64,000 bases of DNA from Trichoplax adhaerens (taxonomy: Eukaryota > Placozoa > Uniplacotomia > Trichoplacea > Trichoplacidae). Location: the NCBI RefSeq assembly GCF_000150275.1, contig NW_002060943.1, positions 8,769,070 through 8,833,069 of the forward strand. The letters run 5' to 3'. Of the stretch, positions 26,801 to 39,400 are shown piece by piece. Below the pieces are notes generated by a model. That model did not search any database, was not told where the DNA came from, and saw only the letters and a program-made list of their open reading frames with translations. The position numbers and the translations under genes are program-made. Numbering within the stretch: the first letter of the stretch is position 1; each line of letters starts with the position of its first letter.

Positions 26801-27732
26801 AATAAAATCTTCATCATGGATTCTATCTTATTTTAAGTTGACGTTTATTGTGGACTAAGATAGCATGATTTCTATTGTAATTGTTCATTTATAGTGAACT
26901 CATCCATCTTTACCGATTATTCTATTTTTTATCTAATGTTGCCGGGAGCGATAGTAACAATTTTATTATCAACACGATGTATGTTGAATATTTGATTAAT
27001 GACCTACATTGTATGCCAGGTTCAAGTTGACTTCAAGATGTTAAAAATAAAAATATTATTAATCCTAATTATGGAGTATCCACATACGGTATACTAATTG
27101 GTGTTGGCATAAAAAGTGGTAGCGTCCGAAATGAATATTAATATCAGGTGTGAAAGATGAATGGTTCAATGTATGATCACTTTTATGCCAATTACTATGA
27201 GTGACTAAGCAGTAATTTGAAGATATTAAATTGTAATAAATAAGACAACAGAAGTAATCAGATGGAATATATTCATATGCTTTACTTTAGCAAATGAGGG
27301 GTGGCAATTAAATCAAGGCTATTGTTTCCTTAGACAATTAACCGTCAAGATAATATATAAACACTCGGTTATAATCACGATTTGTTATCATTATCGTTAC
27401 CCCTTGATGATGGACAGGCAATCTTTGCCCGTGGTGAGACAGCGATGGTTTTATTTGACTACCGTAAGGTAATGAAAAAAGCGATAAAGGCAATTGCAAT
27501 ATAATTTGATTTTCCATCACTGGTAACTATCCTTCCAAAGATTATAAAGTCGTTAGGCGTTGATTTAATCCCCTTTCAAAACTTTAATTACGGAAAACAG
27601 AGAGAAAAAAGTTGGATATTTCTTTACTAGCAGTACCATTGATTATATTTTTCTTAATCCCTTGATAAAAGCGATTCAGTATCAACAAACTAATTAAGCA
27701 TTTTATACAAGTCGGAACAAACAGCCATCATC
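20804..27732. other. Intergenic, GPCR2 to GPCR3
   Basis: About 7 kb of AT-rich spacer holding the family A LTR at 25306-25741. A less AT-rich patch at 27370-27470 reads as an open frame (DDGQAIFARGETAMVLFDYR) ending at AAG/GTAATG, a possible donor. It could be a fragment of an untranslated or unknown exon upstream of GPCR3. Nothing else is supported. Confidence 0.5.
25306..25741 (+). mobile_element. Solo LTR, family A copy 2 (uninterrupted)
   Basis: A 436-bp element starting TGTCACGGTACG and ending GGTTTGTGACA, with the 5-bp duplication TTGAG at 25301-25305 and 25742-25746. TATATAAG is at 25572-25579 and AATAAA at 25595-25600. The terminal hairpin CACGGTA/TACCGTG is intact. It is the reference copy that shows what the nested copy at 3603-4668 looked like before disruption. 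Confidence 0.86.
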
Positions 27733-29211
27733 ATGAACGAGACTACCAATGGTAGTTACTTTATTCTGAATGTGAATCGAGATTTTGCTGTCGTATCTAT
27801 GGTCTTCCAAACCTTTTTCTTGGTAGTTGGTGTACCAGCAAATGCTTTAGTTTGCTTTTTTACATTTCGCAAAAAAAAGGATATTAAACTAAGTGACATT
27901 ATTATATCGATGCTAGCAATATCAGATGGTCTCTACACTATTGTCAGGTAAATAATTAAATTTTTTTATTACTTCAAAGCCGATATTTATATATTTTGTT
28001 ATAGAAGTTGTAGAGTCAATTTTTGGAGAGAGATGAAGTTTTATAGTATCGGTCAATTTTAATGATCGGTAATGAGTAACTGGATCTAGACTGCTTTATA
28101 TTAAAATACATTATTTCGCATCTACTAGTAGAAATTTAATAGGACCCACATCTATTATTTTACGAAATTATTACAATTTGATTATCTATTCACTAATGTT
28201 TACGTATATCTATTTTTCTTTCCTGTATGATGGTTCGATCGATAATTTTTTTCAATTCGATGGTCTACTTCTTTGGTTATACCGGTTATTATATCTGGAG
28301 ACAGTTATATCGTTTTCTTTCCTGCTATGTATAGAGCTTCTATCGGTCGAACTCCTGTTTATCCCACATCGACAATTAGTTGTCGAATCGAAGTTGGGTT
28401 ACCTCTATACTTTGGAATAGTCAATATCTATTGCATGACTGTATTAGCGGTGACAAGATACATCGCTATAGTTACGCCGCAGCGTATGATTACTGTGAGG
28501 AGGCGACACGGAATCTTGATTATATCACTTTTAACTTGGACTTTACCATTGATTTTTACTTTACCACAAATATTTGGTTATTGGGGTGGTTTTAGTTATA
28601 CTAATGGTCTTGGTATATGCCTCGGCGTTTATCATTATAGCCAAGGATTCTTAACTGGTTCTTACTATATATGCTTAATTTTGTTTGTAGTTCAATTTCC
28701 GACTTTAATTATCGGTTGGTGCTATCATCAAATTTACCTTGAAGTGAAAAGAAGCCGTTTGCGTATTAGCCAATTCCGTTCTAGTACCGAACATGATGAT
28801 CCATCCGCTTCTAGCCACTCACGAGGAACTAAGCGAAATATAACTATCTCTGGCAATCAAGGAAATCGTTCTAGTAGAAGGCGGGAACCCGAAAATCGAA
28901 AAGCCGAAATTGCTATCGCTAAAACTTTAGTAATTATTTTTGTTACATTTCAAATTTCATTCATGCCCTATAGTGTAGTATCTTTCTATAATTTCATCAG
29001 TCATACTTCTTACACAGTCTTACTTCAACTTGGCTTACTGTTTGTGACTTACATTGGTAATGTAGCCAATCCCTATATATTTTTATTTCGTAGTGATAAG
29101 TTTCAAAAATTCTGCAACTGGCGTTTAATGAAATGTTGTCAAAAGGGAAGATTTAACACTAAAGTTAGGCCAGTACGTTTACCTGATACTGAGCTTTCAT
29201 CACCTTCATAA
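27733..29211 (+). CDS. Rhodopsin-family GPCR, paralogue 3 (2 exons, 373 aa)
   Basis: Seven-helix receptor, third of the tandem set. Exons 27733-27947 and 28305-29211; the phase-2 join gives Ser followed by YIVFFPAMYR, aligning without gaps to paralogues 1 and 2. The N-terminus has sequons NET/NGS. TM1 GVPANAL; TM2 SMLAISD; TM3 Cys in ISCRIEVG, ending T-R-Y rather than D-R-Y. ECL2 region FGYWGGFSY then a Cys (GICL). TM5 has P5.50 (VQFPTLI). TM6 SFMPYS. TM7 GNVANPYIF, then helix 8 with a CC pair (LMKCCQKG) that could be palmitoylated. ICL3 is Arg/Ser-rich. The intron is only 357 bp and has no LTR, unlike those of its paralogues. Ligand unknown. Confidence 0.92.
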
Positions 29212-32200
29212 GAAACTGCTTCTGCCCAATTTTTTTCTTTTATCTGAATGATGTATTTATGATTAACCATTTCATTAAACATTCTTTAAGGTGAATATTA
29301 GTATCTCACTCTATGATGAGGATAATAAGAAAGAATTTTATAAATTTACTTTTCGCATTACAACATTATTCATTCTTATCGTAATCTTTAAATCAGGAAA
29401 ACATAGCTGCTGTAATTGGTTATAAATTTGTGATATTAATTCACGTAATAGAAAATATCCAACCAATTATAAGATTCTACATTTCATCGTTTAGAAATTG
29501 CTGAGGAGAATATAATTCATTTTTTATTAGGTGCATAATAATCTTTAACAAACTTCTTCAAATGAGAATGTTGATAATAACTTTACTCTTTAAATTGACT
29601 CATTTACTTATAATCAATTTACCCCCCCCCCTGTAATTTAGGTGAAGATATCATATTATTTAATTAATTGACGATGCAAAATTATTTACCATTACAAAAT
29701 GGTGTAAACAATTTATTTCCTTAAATTTTTCTTAGATTTATTAAATTATTTTGTCAGGTTTGATGGTTGGCCTCCATTGGCCTGAAAACTGTACAGTGTA
29801 CACTGTATAGTTTGTAACGAGTATATATGCAGTTATTAAGCATATATATGATTATAGCCGGCAAAATAGTATATCAATACGCAAGTACTGTAATTTCGGT
29901 ATACTTACTGTGCATAAGAATACACAGGTATAATTAAATATAATTATTAAATATCGATTAAAATATCGCATTATAAACTACTATATAAATCTTTAACTTA
30001 TGGATTGATATTTCAGCATTGATCTGAAGATATGTGCGAGTATATTGCCTTATCCCATGGTTAAGAAACAATTTTTATTTGCTTCGTTATCATCTTTCCT
30101 TCAACCAATTTTAAAACTCCAAAATAAAAGTTAATACAAAATATGCAGGAAGGAATTGTAAAATTGACTATCACTATCTCTATTTGAGCTCGTATTTTAC
30201 ACTTAGTTATAACGGTAAAAATAACAGTTATCGTATTAAAAAATTGTAATTTAGTATCACGGTATATCTTAACCATTTCATTTTTATTAATCGTTATTGA
30301 GGGCCTAATTAATCGTTTAAGTCTGCCTTTACTTAGATAAATTGTAACAATGATGCAAGTTAATAGTAGCTGTAAATTATAAATACGGGGAAGTCAATGG
30401 TATCAAAATAGTTTAAGATTAGGAATGTTATCCTATATCAAGCCAGTCAGTACGATAGCCCCTGTATTCGTCTAAACTAGAAAAGATTAGACAAACGTTG
30501 CTCTACATCCTTCTGTAAACGTTGTCAATATGTCTAGTTCCATGATTTCCTAGTTTTCTAGTGATTTTGTGAACTGATTAAAAAATGAAATCACCAACTG
30601 TCGATTCTAGAAACCTGAATTGTAATCAAATTTGTAAACTGTTTAAGAATAAAATGCGGACTGGTCTCTCGAAAAAAAATTAAATTATTTATAGTGATGT
30701 GTATGATTGAATAACAGTTATTAAGCTTTTTACAGACAATACAGTAACTACGTTCTAGAGCAAAAAGATAATAAGGTGGTTCATTGGCGCTTATTTACTA
30801 TTTATTGGTAACAGCTACGTAAAAATCAAGATAATTAATTTTTAACAAAAATTTCGAAGACTATGATAATAAAAACATTCGTGATGGTTTTCCTTATGCA
30901 AGACAATTGAGTACTACAGATTTTGTAATTCTAAAATAGTCATTTGTGTAGATTGAACCTTAATTATTGTAGCAATGTCTTGAACTGTCGATGTACTATT
31001 TTATATTTTATCTACTTTTTGTTACTTCGTACTAATGTAGTTGAAATATGAAATGTAATAAAATATTTACATATATTTATCACCTCCTATGGGATAGAAT
31101 AATTATACTTCATAACCAGAAAATTTTACGTATGTCAGATATTTATAAGCCTTCAGCTTGTCACAAAATTATAACAGATTAAAATTTCAAGAAAAAAATT
31201 GAGAACTTTTCAAACCGCTTTGTCTAATATATACTCTGATTACATACTATGTAAGTGCTATAGAAATCACAGATATAAAGTTCTCACCAGGTAACAGTAT
31301 GTTTTCATATAATTACAACGCACCAAGTACAAATCAAGATGTCTAGATTTCTAGTTTTACTGCCTATTAATCTATTTGTTTACTAATTATCTTTCTTAAC
31401 TTATATTAAAAGAGAGTAACCCACAAATTATTCTAGTCCTATCACGGTTGAGCAATAATTAACTTATTCTTTTGCGTGAGGAAATTGGCCAATATGATTA
31501 ATAAACGATTATATCATCTTTTATCAACGGAGGTCGTTTACGATATCCTATAGAACATCATTTTGTTTTCATTAAAGTATTAAATCATTCCAGCTATCAA
31601 TTGATATGAACTTAAATACTTTTGCTATGATTTCCTTAATTTTTTAATTTCTTACATATCATATGACGCTTTTTGTGTAAAGCAGAAAACTATAATTAAG
31701 TAATGCGTGCAATCGAAGTCAACACACAGAAAATTGGCATTAATGATACATTAGTTATCAAAAATATGAAGAAGATAAATAGGTAGCAATCAGTTGACGA
31801 TAAAGTCAATTTGAATTTCCATTATTAATTTTGTCGAAGATCTGTGAAAATTTTACGGCATTAAAGATAGATACAATATACTCATTTCTAACCCTTTTTC
31901 GAGCTTACCAGCAGTAGAAATATATGCCAGTGTTCGTTATATTGAGTAAAGATTCTATAGTAATTCGTATTAACTGCAAATCAATTTGTCAAGCACCATA
32001 GCTTATCGGTTATAGTCAAGCTAAGTCTTTACTATCTTGCTATTTTTGCAACTATTCCATGTATTTATTAAAAAGTAAGGCTATACCAAATTTAATGATG
32101 TTTACTACTTATTGATTCGATTTTATATTTTTAATCATGGCATAAGCTCTGTTTTTCGGAAAAGTTATCATACATACAATTAGATAGTGCATACAATCAC

Positions 32201-32880
32201 TATAGTTCTTAGATTATCAATGTCAGTTAATTAAGACTACAGCTCTACAAATAAATATATTCAGTACTGTCTTACGTTAAAGATGATGGTGAGTCACCAT
32301 AACTGATGCTATGATTGTAAATACCAAGTTAAAAAAAAATCTATGCTAAATTTAACGAATAGCTTATCATTTGCTTTTTTAAAGTATAGTCTGTGATAAA
32401 ATTTGGCAATTTCAATGATTTGGCAGCATAATTGTTAAAAACTAGCGTAAATTGCCTTAAGAAAAAAATCTGTCGCATTTGTTTGTCAAGACAACAGTAA
32501 GCTTTCTTAGTTTATTACAGAATATTTGATAGCGTTATCATACGAAAATAGTGTATTAGCTTGCACGATATTATCAGATGACAGTAAAGACACTAGAATA
32601 ATAGTACTCAAAATATTAAATTTATTTAGACATCAAGTACAATAGTAACAAGGTTTTTTCCCCTTATACCATACAACGCGAATGGTATTTACATATAGTA
32701 AGTCATCATTAATGAAAAAATATACAATTAGTCACGATATTGGTAAAAGTAATTAAGATACAATGTATTACTATAGAATAACATGTTGAGATACTAGATT
32801 GCCCTAAGGCATAGTACAGACCTTTTATATATATCACTATACATTGATGAAAGTCATTATATTATTCATACCTATATCAA

Positions 32881-32946
32881 TGTAACACGTCATCAGTTTA
32901 CGGGAATATGCGATTCAAACCGATAAATTGAAGCAATATTGTTACA
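32881..32946. repeat. 66-bp unit with TGTAACA/TGTTACA ends
   Basis: Starts TGTAACA and ends with its exact reverse complement TGTTACA, flanked by ATCAA on both sides. The ends match the LTR-type termini in this window, but the unit is far too short for an LTR. It may be a miniature element or chance. Confidence 0.3.
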
Positions 32947-35900
32947 ATCAACTATATATTAATAAGCAAGCTAACTGTATTGTATGGTGTTTCACGTTGT
33001 ACATTATCAATATTGTATGATTAAACTGAAATTGTTTATCTCTTTTTATGCTAATCATTAACTTAGATTAAGCTATGACAAAAATAAAGAAAGTATACCA
33101 CCATTGTCACTGGTTTGATTCCGCTTTTATCAGCATAATAATGACAGAGACCCGCTCATACTACGTGACTGCCGATTTATTTCTATAGGAAATAAGGACT
33201 ATGTTCTGGAGACTAATTATATTATTTTTTAAAATTAAATATGCTACCTAAATTACTATCATTCATTTCTGTACCGTGTAATAGCATTTCAGAGCAACAG
33301 AACATATAAACTGTGGCCGGTCCTGATAGTTATTATGGAGCTCGATCCATGTTTTGTGGTAATTTAAAATAATATTGACGTCTGACGAATTCAGCTAAAT
33401 TATTAATTTATTTATGTTTAGCCTAAATCGCAAAGCCTTAATTGCTATATTGATAGTTAGAGGAAGTATAGTAAATATCGATATGGTGGATGCCAAATAT
33501 TTGCCGGTGCTGTCTTCGAGAAGTGTTAAGTAACTGATTTGATAATTAATATTAATTAATAAATTTTAACAGTGCTTAATAGCACCTATTTATGCTATAA
33601 ATATTAATATTGATAAAGGTTATAAAATTTATTAGCTCATAGTAAACTGTATTATCTCGAGAAAAATAAGCTCCAGCGCCTGTGTGTACTGTGCAATAAT
33701 GTACATAGTCATAAAAATTATATTAAGAGCTGGGATATCGCTTTTTTAGATAGAGTTTCAATTATGTTGTAGTAGAGTACACTATAATAATTCGTAATCT
33801 GATTCAATAAAGACCTTAACCGTAAACGCTATCATTTATCTCTTACGAACAGTAAACACTTGAATAAATTTGTTTCCGTCACTGCAGGTCTCTTCTACTT
33901 AAACGGAGATCAACTAAGAGTAGGTAGTAAAGTTTTGCTACGATCAAGCAGACTGCTTCGCGGCAATAGTTAAAGTAGTAATTTAAATTATAGATTTAAA
34001 TGTAAACATACGAAAGTAACGGTATACCGGTGCCTTCATGCCTGAATTAAAATATTTAGCACTGTGGTAAAAAACAGTCTCAACTCCAGTTATCCTTTTA
34101 AATTACTGTACTTACTATCGTTTAAAGCTGGAAGCTTTTAGTATCTGGGCTAATACGTATAGTTTGCACATAATGAAGGGCTAACAAAATCGGATAGGAT
34201 AATACCTTTTGTGATAAGTAGCGTAATTAAATCGATATATGAGTCGAAGATCTCAAATGCATATACTGAACTTTATTTATTTTGGCAAGTAGTACTTAAT
34301 TATATTACCATGAAACTCAGTAGACTTTAGGTTACGTTTACCCTTCCGCAAACAATATATACGTACAATTGCACTCGAAATGGTATTGCTGATTACATGC
34401 ATTTGGAGATATCTTGATTTTTGAGATTAATATTTTAATTTAATTAACTGAATGAAATAACTTCGCCATATTGATAACGCTACACTATTTATGGTAATTA
34501 AATTAAAGTTAATTTATTCTAATACTTAACATTTAGAGTACGGGTGTAAAATGAAATAAGACCAGCTATGGAATTGTATTTTTAATCAAAATGGTAGACT
34601 TTATTTTGTATAAAAATGATTTTACCATAGAAATTTAGTAAGAATAGTAAGTAAAACATCATGCTACCTGTATCATTTTTGTCTATGCTTGCATAAAACA
34701 TGGGCACCTCTGTTACTGATTTTAACACTAAAACATCCTTATACTGTACTATGTGCTTTTGCAGCTTACTCTTTTACAGTATAAGTACGGTAGCAATATC
34801 ATCATACCTACGTGAAGCGACCTAGTCAAACCCTAATGTAATTATGTTACACTGCCAATTATTCAATATCACTCATTGCGCACGTAGCTATTATAGGTTG
34901 CAAGTTTTCTTCAAATATGTACTCCGCCACTGCTATATCTGCAACGATGGAAATGCGATTTATTAATAAAAGCTCAGTGATAAGGCGTTTTCAAACTCTT
35001 TAAATGACGCTTATTATTTTTGTTAATACTTCACTTCATTAATTAGACTTTGTTTCGTCTAGCTATACTTATCTACCTTTTATTATCTATTTAAGACTTA
35101 TTAATAACTAGCCGAAAAGACAAGCTCAGCTGTGTAAGTAATATAATTTATGCCTGATATATATAACTTTTATCCCTTACGTTATTTTAGTAATGCCATC
35201 GTATATACAATCATATTTTGCTGATTAAGTTGCACGGTCTAGCCAAATCTACTACCGTACGATCTATTTCTAACCAATGCTAACAATTAAAGTTTTACAG
35301 GAAATTCTTCACAATGTCAAATTACTAGATTTAGCCCACCGTATTAATATCTAAAAAGTCGTCGTAAATCGGTCACAAAAGGGTTACACCACGTACTATC
35401 AGTATTATCTCAGAATAGATACTAGCACAATCTTACAATCAACTCGCAACCTGAACTATTTTCCTAAAATGTTTAATTCTATCTTAAGCTAATTTGGGGA
35501 GCACACTATTGACCCATTTATAAACGAGTCTACAAGTATACAGAACGTATTTACCATTAATGGGGTTAGAGTTATAGCGATAAGGATAGGACTTCGTTTT
35601 AAACCAATATTGTTACTTTTCTTCGACAAATAATTTGCAAGATTCGATACAAGCGTGGTATATTAGCAGATAATTCCTAGCGTCTGAATTTTTACTTTTA
35701 ACTCAGCAAATCTACTACTTTGGATAATAAGGATTGGAATTATCCTTCTTATGCTACCTTCCATGCTGATATTATGACACTTTTGCGCCTTTTTATCTTT
35801 TGCAGGTAAACTTTTAATCAAGGTTGATAAGTTAACTTCAGCTAATTACTAAAGCTATAGTTATAACTACCGCTATTTCCCATTTAAAATATTTTTAACC

Positions 35901-36370
35901 TTGGTGTGCGTAAAATGAACGTATATTCACGCTTACAATATGTAGTAAACACGGCTAAATTTCGGCGTTACCAGTAAATTGATCACAGTAATGATTATAA
36001 ACTTTCACGAATATAAAGCACTTGAATGCCAGCCTTCTTTAATAATTACAAAAATAACTGTACATTTCAGTGTTAAAGACAAGAAATAATATGAAAGTTA
36101 TGATTTAAGGATTTGCGTATAGGATACAGTTGAATAAGGTAAGCAAGGCAATAATATAAGACAAATAGTGATTAATTTAGTATAATAGCATGCGAAGTAG
36201 TAAATTGTAAGAAACTGGCAATGCCTCTACATTACAGTACTTTACTTCTATGTAACCAGTTACGTTTATATTCACAGAACTCTGTCCTATAGTATACTAA
36301 AGTTACAATTTATTCCGATATGTCTATAGCGTAGTTGCCGTAGTAAAGCAGTATCGCGGAGTCCAAAGGT

Positions 36371-36376
36371 TTTATT
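36371..36376 (-). promoter_or_regulatory. Poly(A) signal of SELENBP1
   Basis: AATAAA on the minus strand about 30 bp after the SELENBP1 stop codon, well placed for 3'-end formation. Confidence 0.6.
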
Positions 36377-36405
36377 TAAGGTCTCTTGAAGTATCAGTAC
36401 AGTCT

Positions 36406-39400
36406 TTAAATCCATATATCCGACGTACAATCTCCGCCTGGATATCGAACCTCATGAGCTAGCGCAGGACCATCTGGCTCTTTACCAAAATCCACACAAA
36501 GGTTCGAAAGTGTTAATCCACCTTTTTCAGTATTAACGTCGATTTGTAGCAAAACCGATCCAGTTCTAGAAAATGAGGTTATAGAAAATTTAAGATTGTA
36601 CATATTCCAATATGATTTAATAGATACGCTACATTAGTATCTAGCTATAAACTTATGAAATAACACTATTGTGTCGGATAACACGAGTAGATTTGTGACC
36701 TTCACAAAGGGGAATATTTCGGTACTTAGTACATACTTTAATAAATTTGGATAAAACTGTTTATCCCAAGGACTAAATAGTGATGTGGTAACGAACAGAC
36801 GTTTGCCATCTAAACTTAGTTGTAACATTTGAGGGGCTCCATCAATGTTTCGGTTATTAAGGATAAGTGGATCAGGTTGCTCTTCAAGCTCGGAGTCTTG
36901 GATTACCTTGACCGGCCCTGTCTTTACAATACTTCCACCAAGGAAGATCTTTAAGATAGTAAAATGAAAAAATTAGTTTCAAATTTATAAAAGAGAAGCT
37001 AGCACAAGTTAGATGAAACATGAAGTTATACGAGCGCATTTCGTCATCTTTGTTTTACTAAAAGTAAATGGTTTTGCTGTGATTCGAATAACTTGGGTAA
37101 AAGTATTAAATATAATGGATCACGTTATTGCTAGAGCTGGTGTATACTATACCAGCATTTTATATTCTGCCTTCGCTATCTTCGAAGATATTTATTTTTA
37201 TGCTGTATACTAATCTAATAATGCTAGTATTTAAAAAGAATTTGAGATTAAATCTAATTTATTTGTCACTGCCTTTCACGAAGACATATAGTTACTTCGT
37301 TTAGTGGTATTGAACTGCGTTTTGCGCTAAACGATCAACTAGAAACTGGCATTATATACGAATTATGTCATACGAGTACGTGTATATGTGTTGGTAATCG
37401 TCCTGTCATACCTGTCCGACGAGTCTTGGGTTAGCCCTATCAGTTATGTCGTACTGTCTTATATCACCATGTAACCAGTTCGAAAAATACAAATATCGAT
37501 CGTCCAAAGACAGAATAATATCGGTTATAAGACCTAATATGATTTTATAGGATAAGATTCAAATTTTAAGAATAAAGTAATTATCAAATAATGATAGCGT
37601 AACATCGTACCTGGCATTTCGGGTAGGACCCATCCTTCTACTTTTTTTGGAAGTACCTGAATTGCTTTATGAGCGGCCCAATCTCCTTTCTATAGATTTA
37701 CATTTTATAGTAATTGTTTAAATTTTCAAAACGAAGTTTGGAGCAGAAACAAATATTAAATACATGACCTAGAAGTTTACCTCCGTTTTATAAAATCTAA
37801 ATATAGCGCTACTCAGAGCACATCCCACGTATCCTTGAGTTTCATTGGGATCATGTAAGAAACGAATTTCTAGTGGTGTTATTCCTTCGTTCCCAAGGCG
37901 GATTACCTGCTGTAGGGTATGATCTTCCCAATTGTAAACGTTGAGACTGCTACCATATTTACCTTAAAAATAATTATTCAGTTTTCATATCACTAGTGTA
38001 TCTGATGCAATAATTAATATTTAATATACTGTGATAGAACTCTTATAGAATGCCGGAATACATTCATCAGTAGCCTACAAATGGCTAATTATTTGTGGTT
38101 ATTATATATTTTATGAGTTGAATTTTCAACACTAGCTTACCATTCTGTACATCTTCCATACTAAATCCAGCACTTAGTGCATTTGGTTCTCCCCATTCAG
38201 TGCTTATCATGACGTTATGGCGAGGTTGATACCAATAATCATATCCAAATTCGGCATTATTGCCTTCCTTTTCCCAATTGCCTGTAACCTCAAATGTCTT
38301 GCCATTTATGAGTACAAATCCGCCTGTGCTCAGTAAAGGATAACTAGTATTAAGATAAGTATCATGGTATAAACATGAACGTGACAATATAGGGTTAAAA
38401 TCGATAATAAATAACTATTCACCCTTTTTTTCCCCATTTGAGTCTCCTAAGCAGCTAATCATTATATTTCCATCGGCTAGGCAATGGCTGGTATGAGGAA
38501 AGCTTAGATCAGTCTTTGAGGAAATTTCTTCCGGCTCAACCACCTAGTAAAACAATAGCAAATGCATAATTACTTTATTGTTTTATCTACCTACGCCAAT
38601 AAATCAAATTATGCAGTAGTTGTTCAATACTATATATTAATGTAAGTATAAGAAAGCAATACGTGAGTGAATAGACCGATTCCAACTGTATTTTAATAAA
38701 GCGAATTAATTAAATAATATTTACTTTGAAGATTCTTGGAGCTTTAGGGTCTGTTTTAACATCAATAACATATACTCTACTGGATTTCAGACTGGGTAAT
38801 ATCAGTTTATTACGTTCTTTAGTCGAATCTCCAAAGCAGCTACATAATGAAAAATATTAAGTGTTGTTAAATCAAATAGCCAACTGCAATTAAAGAATCT
38901 TAAAAATTATTAAATCAATTTGCAAAAACGAAACAATTATAGCATCCTATTACAACACCGATCCATTTCATAATATATATTAATTACACTATTAATTTAG
39001 AAAATTTAAATGTCTTATGCAGATCATGATATATTCTGGCTAATTATTCTGATCAGTATAAGGCAAGAGACTATGATAGCTGAGAAACTATTAGGATTAT
39101 TGTTTAGTTTGTATATCACGCGCTGTTTTGTTCGTTATAAAGCTTATAATTAATAAGCACCTGCTACAAGTATTCCAGCCTAAAGAAATAATTATAGTTA
39201 AGGAACTAATTAGCAAACCAAGAGCATATCAACATTTTAAAGTAGACAATACATTTAGAAGACCATAGAGCTAGAATCTAACACTTACAATAACTTATTT
39301 TAAGCATGCTACAAAAAACAGTACCAGATTATAGTTACGTAAAATAGAGTAATGTAGATACCTCCTGCTCACGATTTAGATTTTGCTTTAAAGTTAAACT

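Larger units (their letters stand above)
29212..36405. other. Gene-poor spacer, GPCR3 to SELENBP1
   Basis: Seven kb with no exon I can support on either strand. It has a poly-C run near 29632 and a 66-bp palindromic-ended unit at 32881-32946 with matching 5-bp flanks ATCAA. Text around 33800-33960 (AATAAA followed by a less AT-rich stretch) could be decayed retroelement sequence, but I could not find its ends. Confidence 0.45.

Noticed and set aside
33640-33970. Possible decayed retroelement (CAATAAAG followed by a less AT-rich stretch)
   Set aside because: No TGT...ACA ends with matching flanks could be found, and there is no coding remnant.
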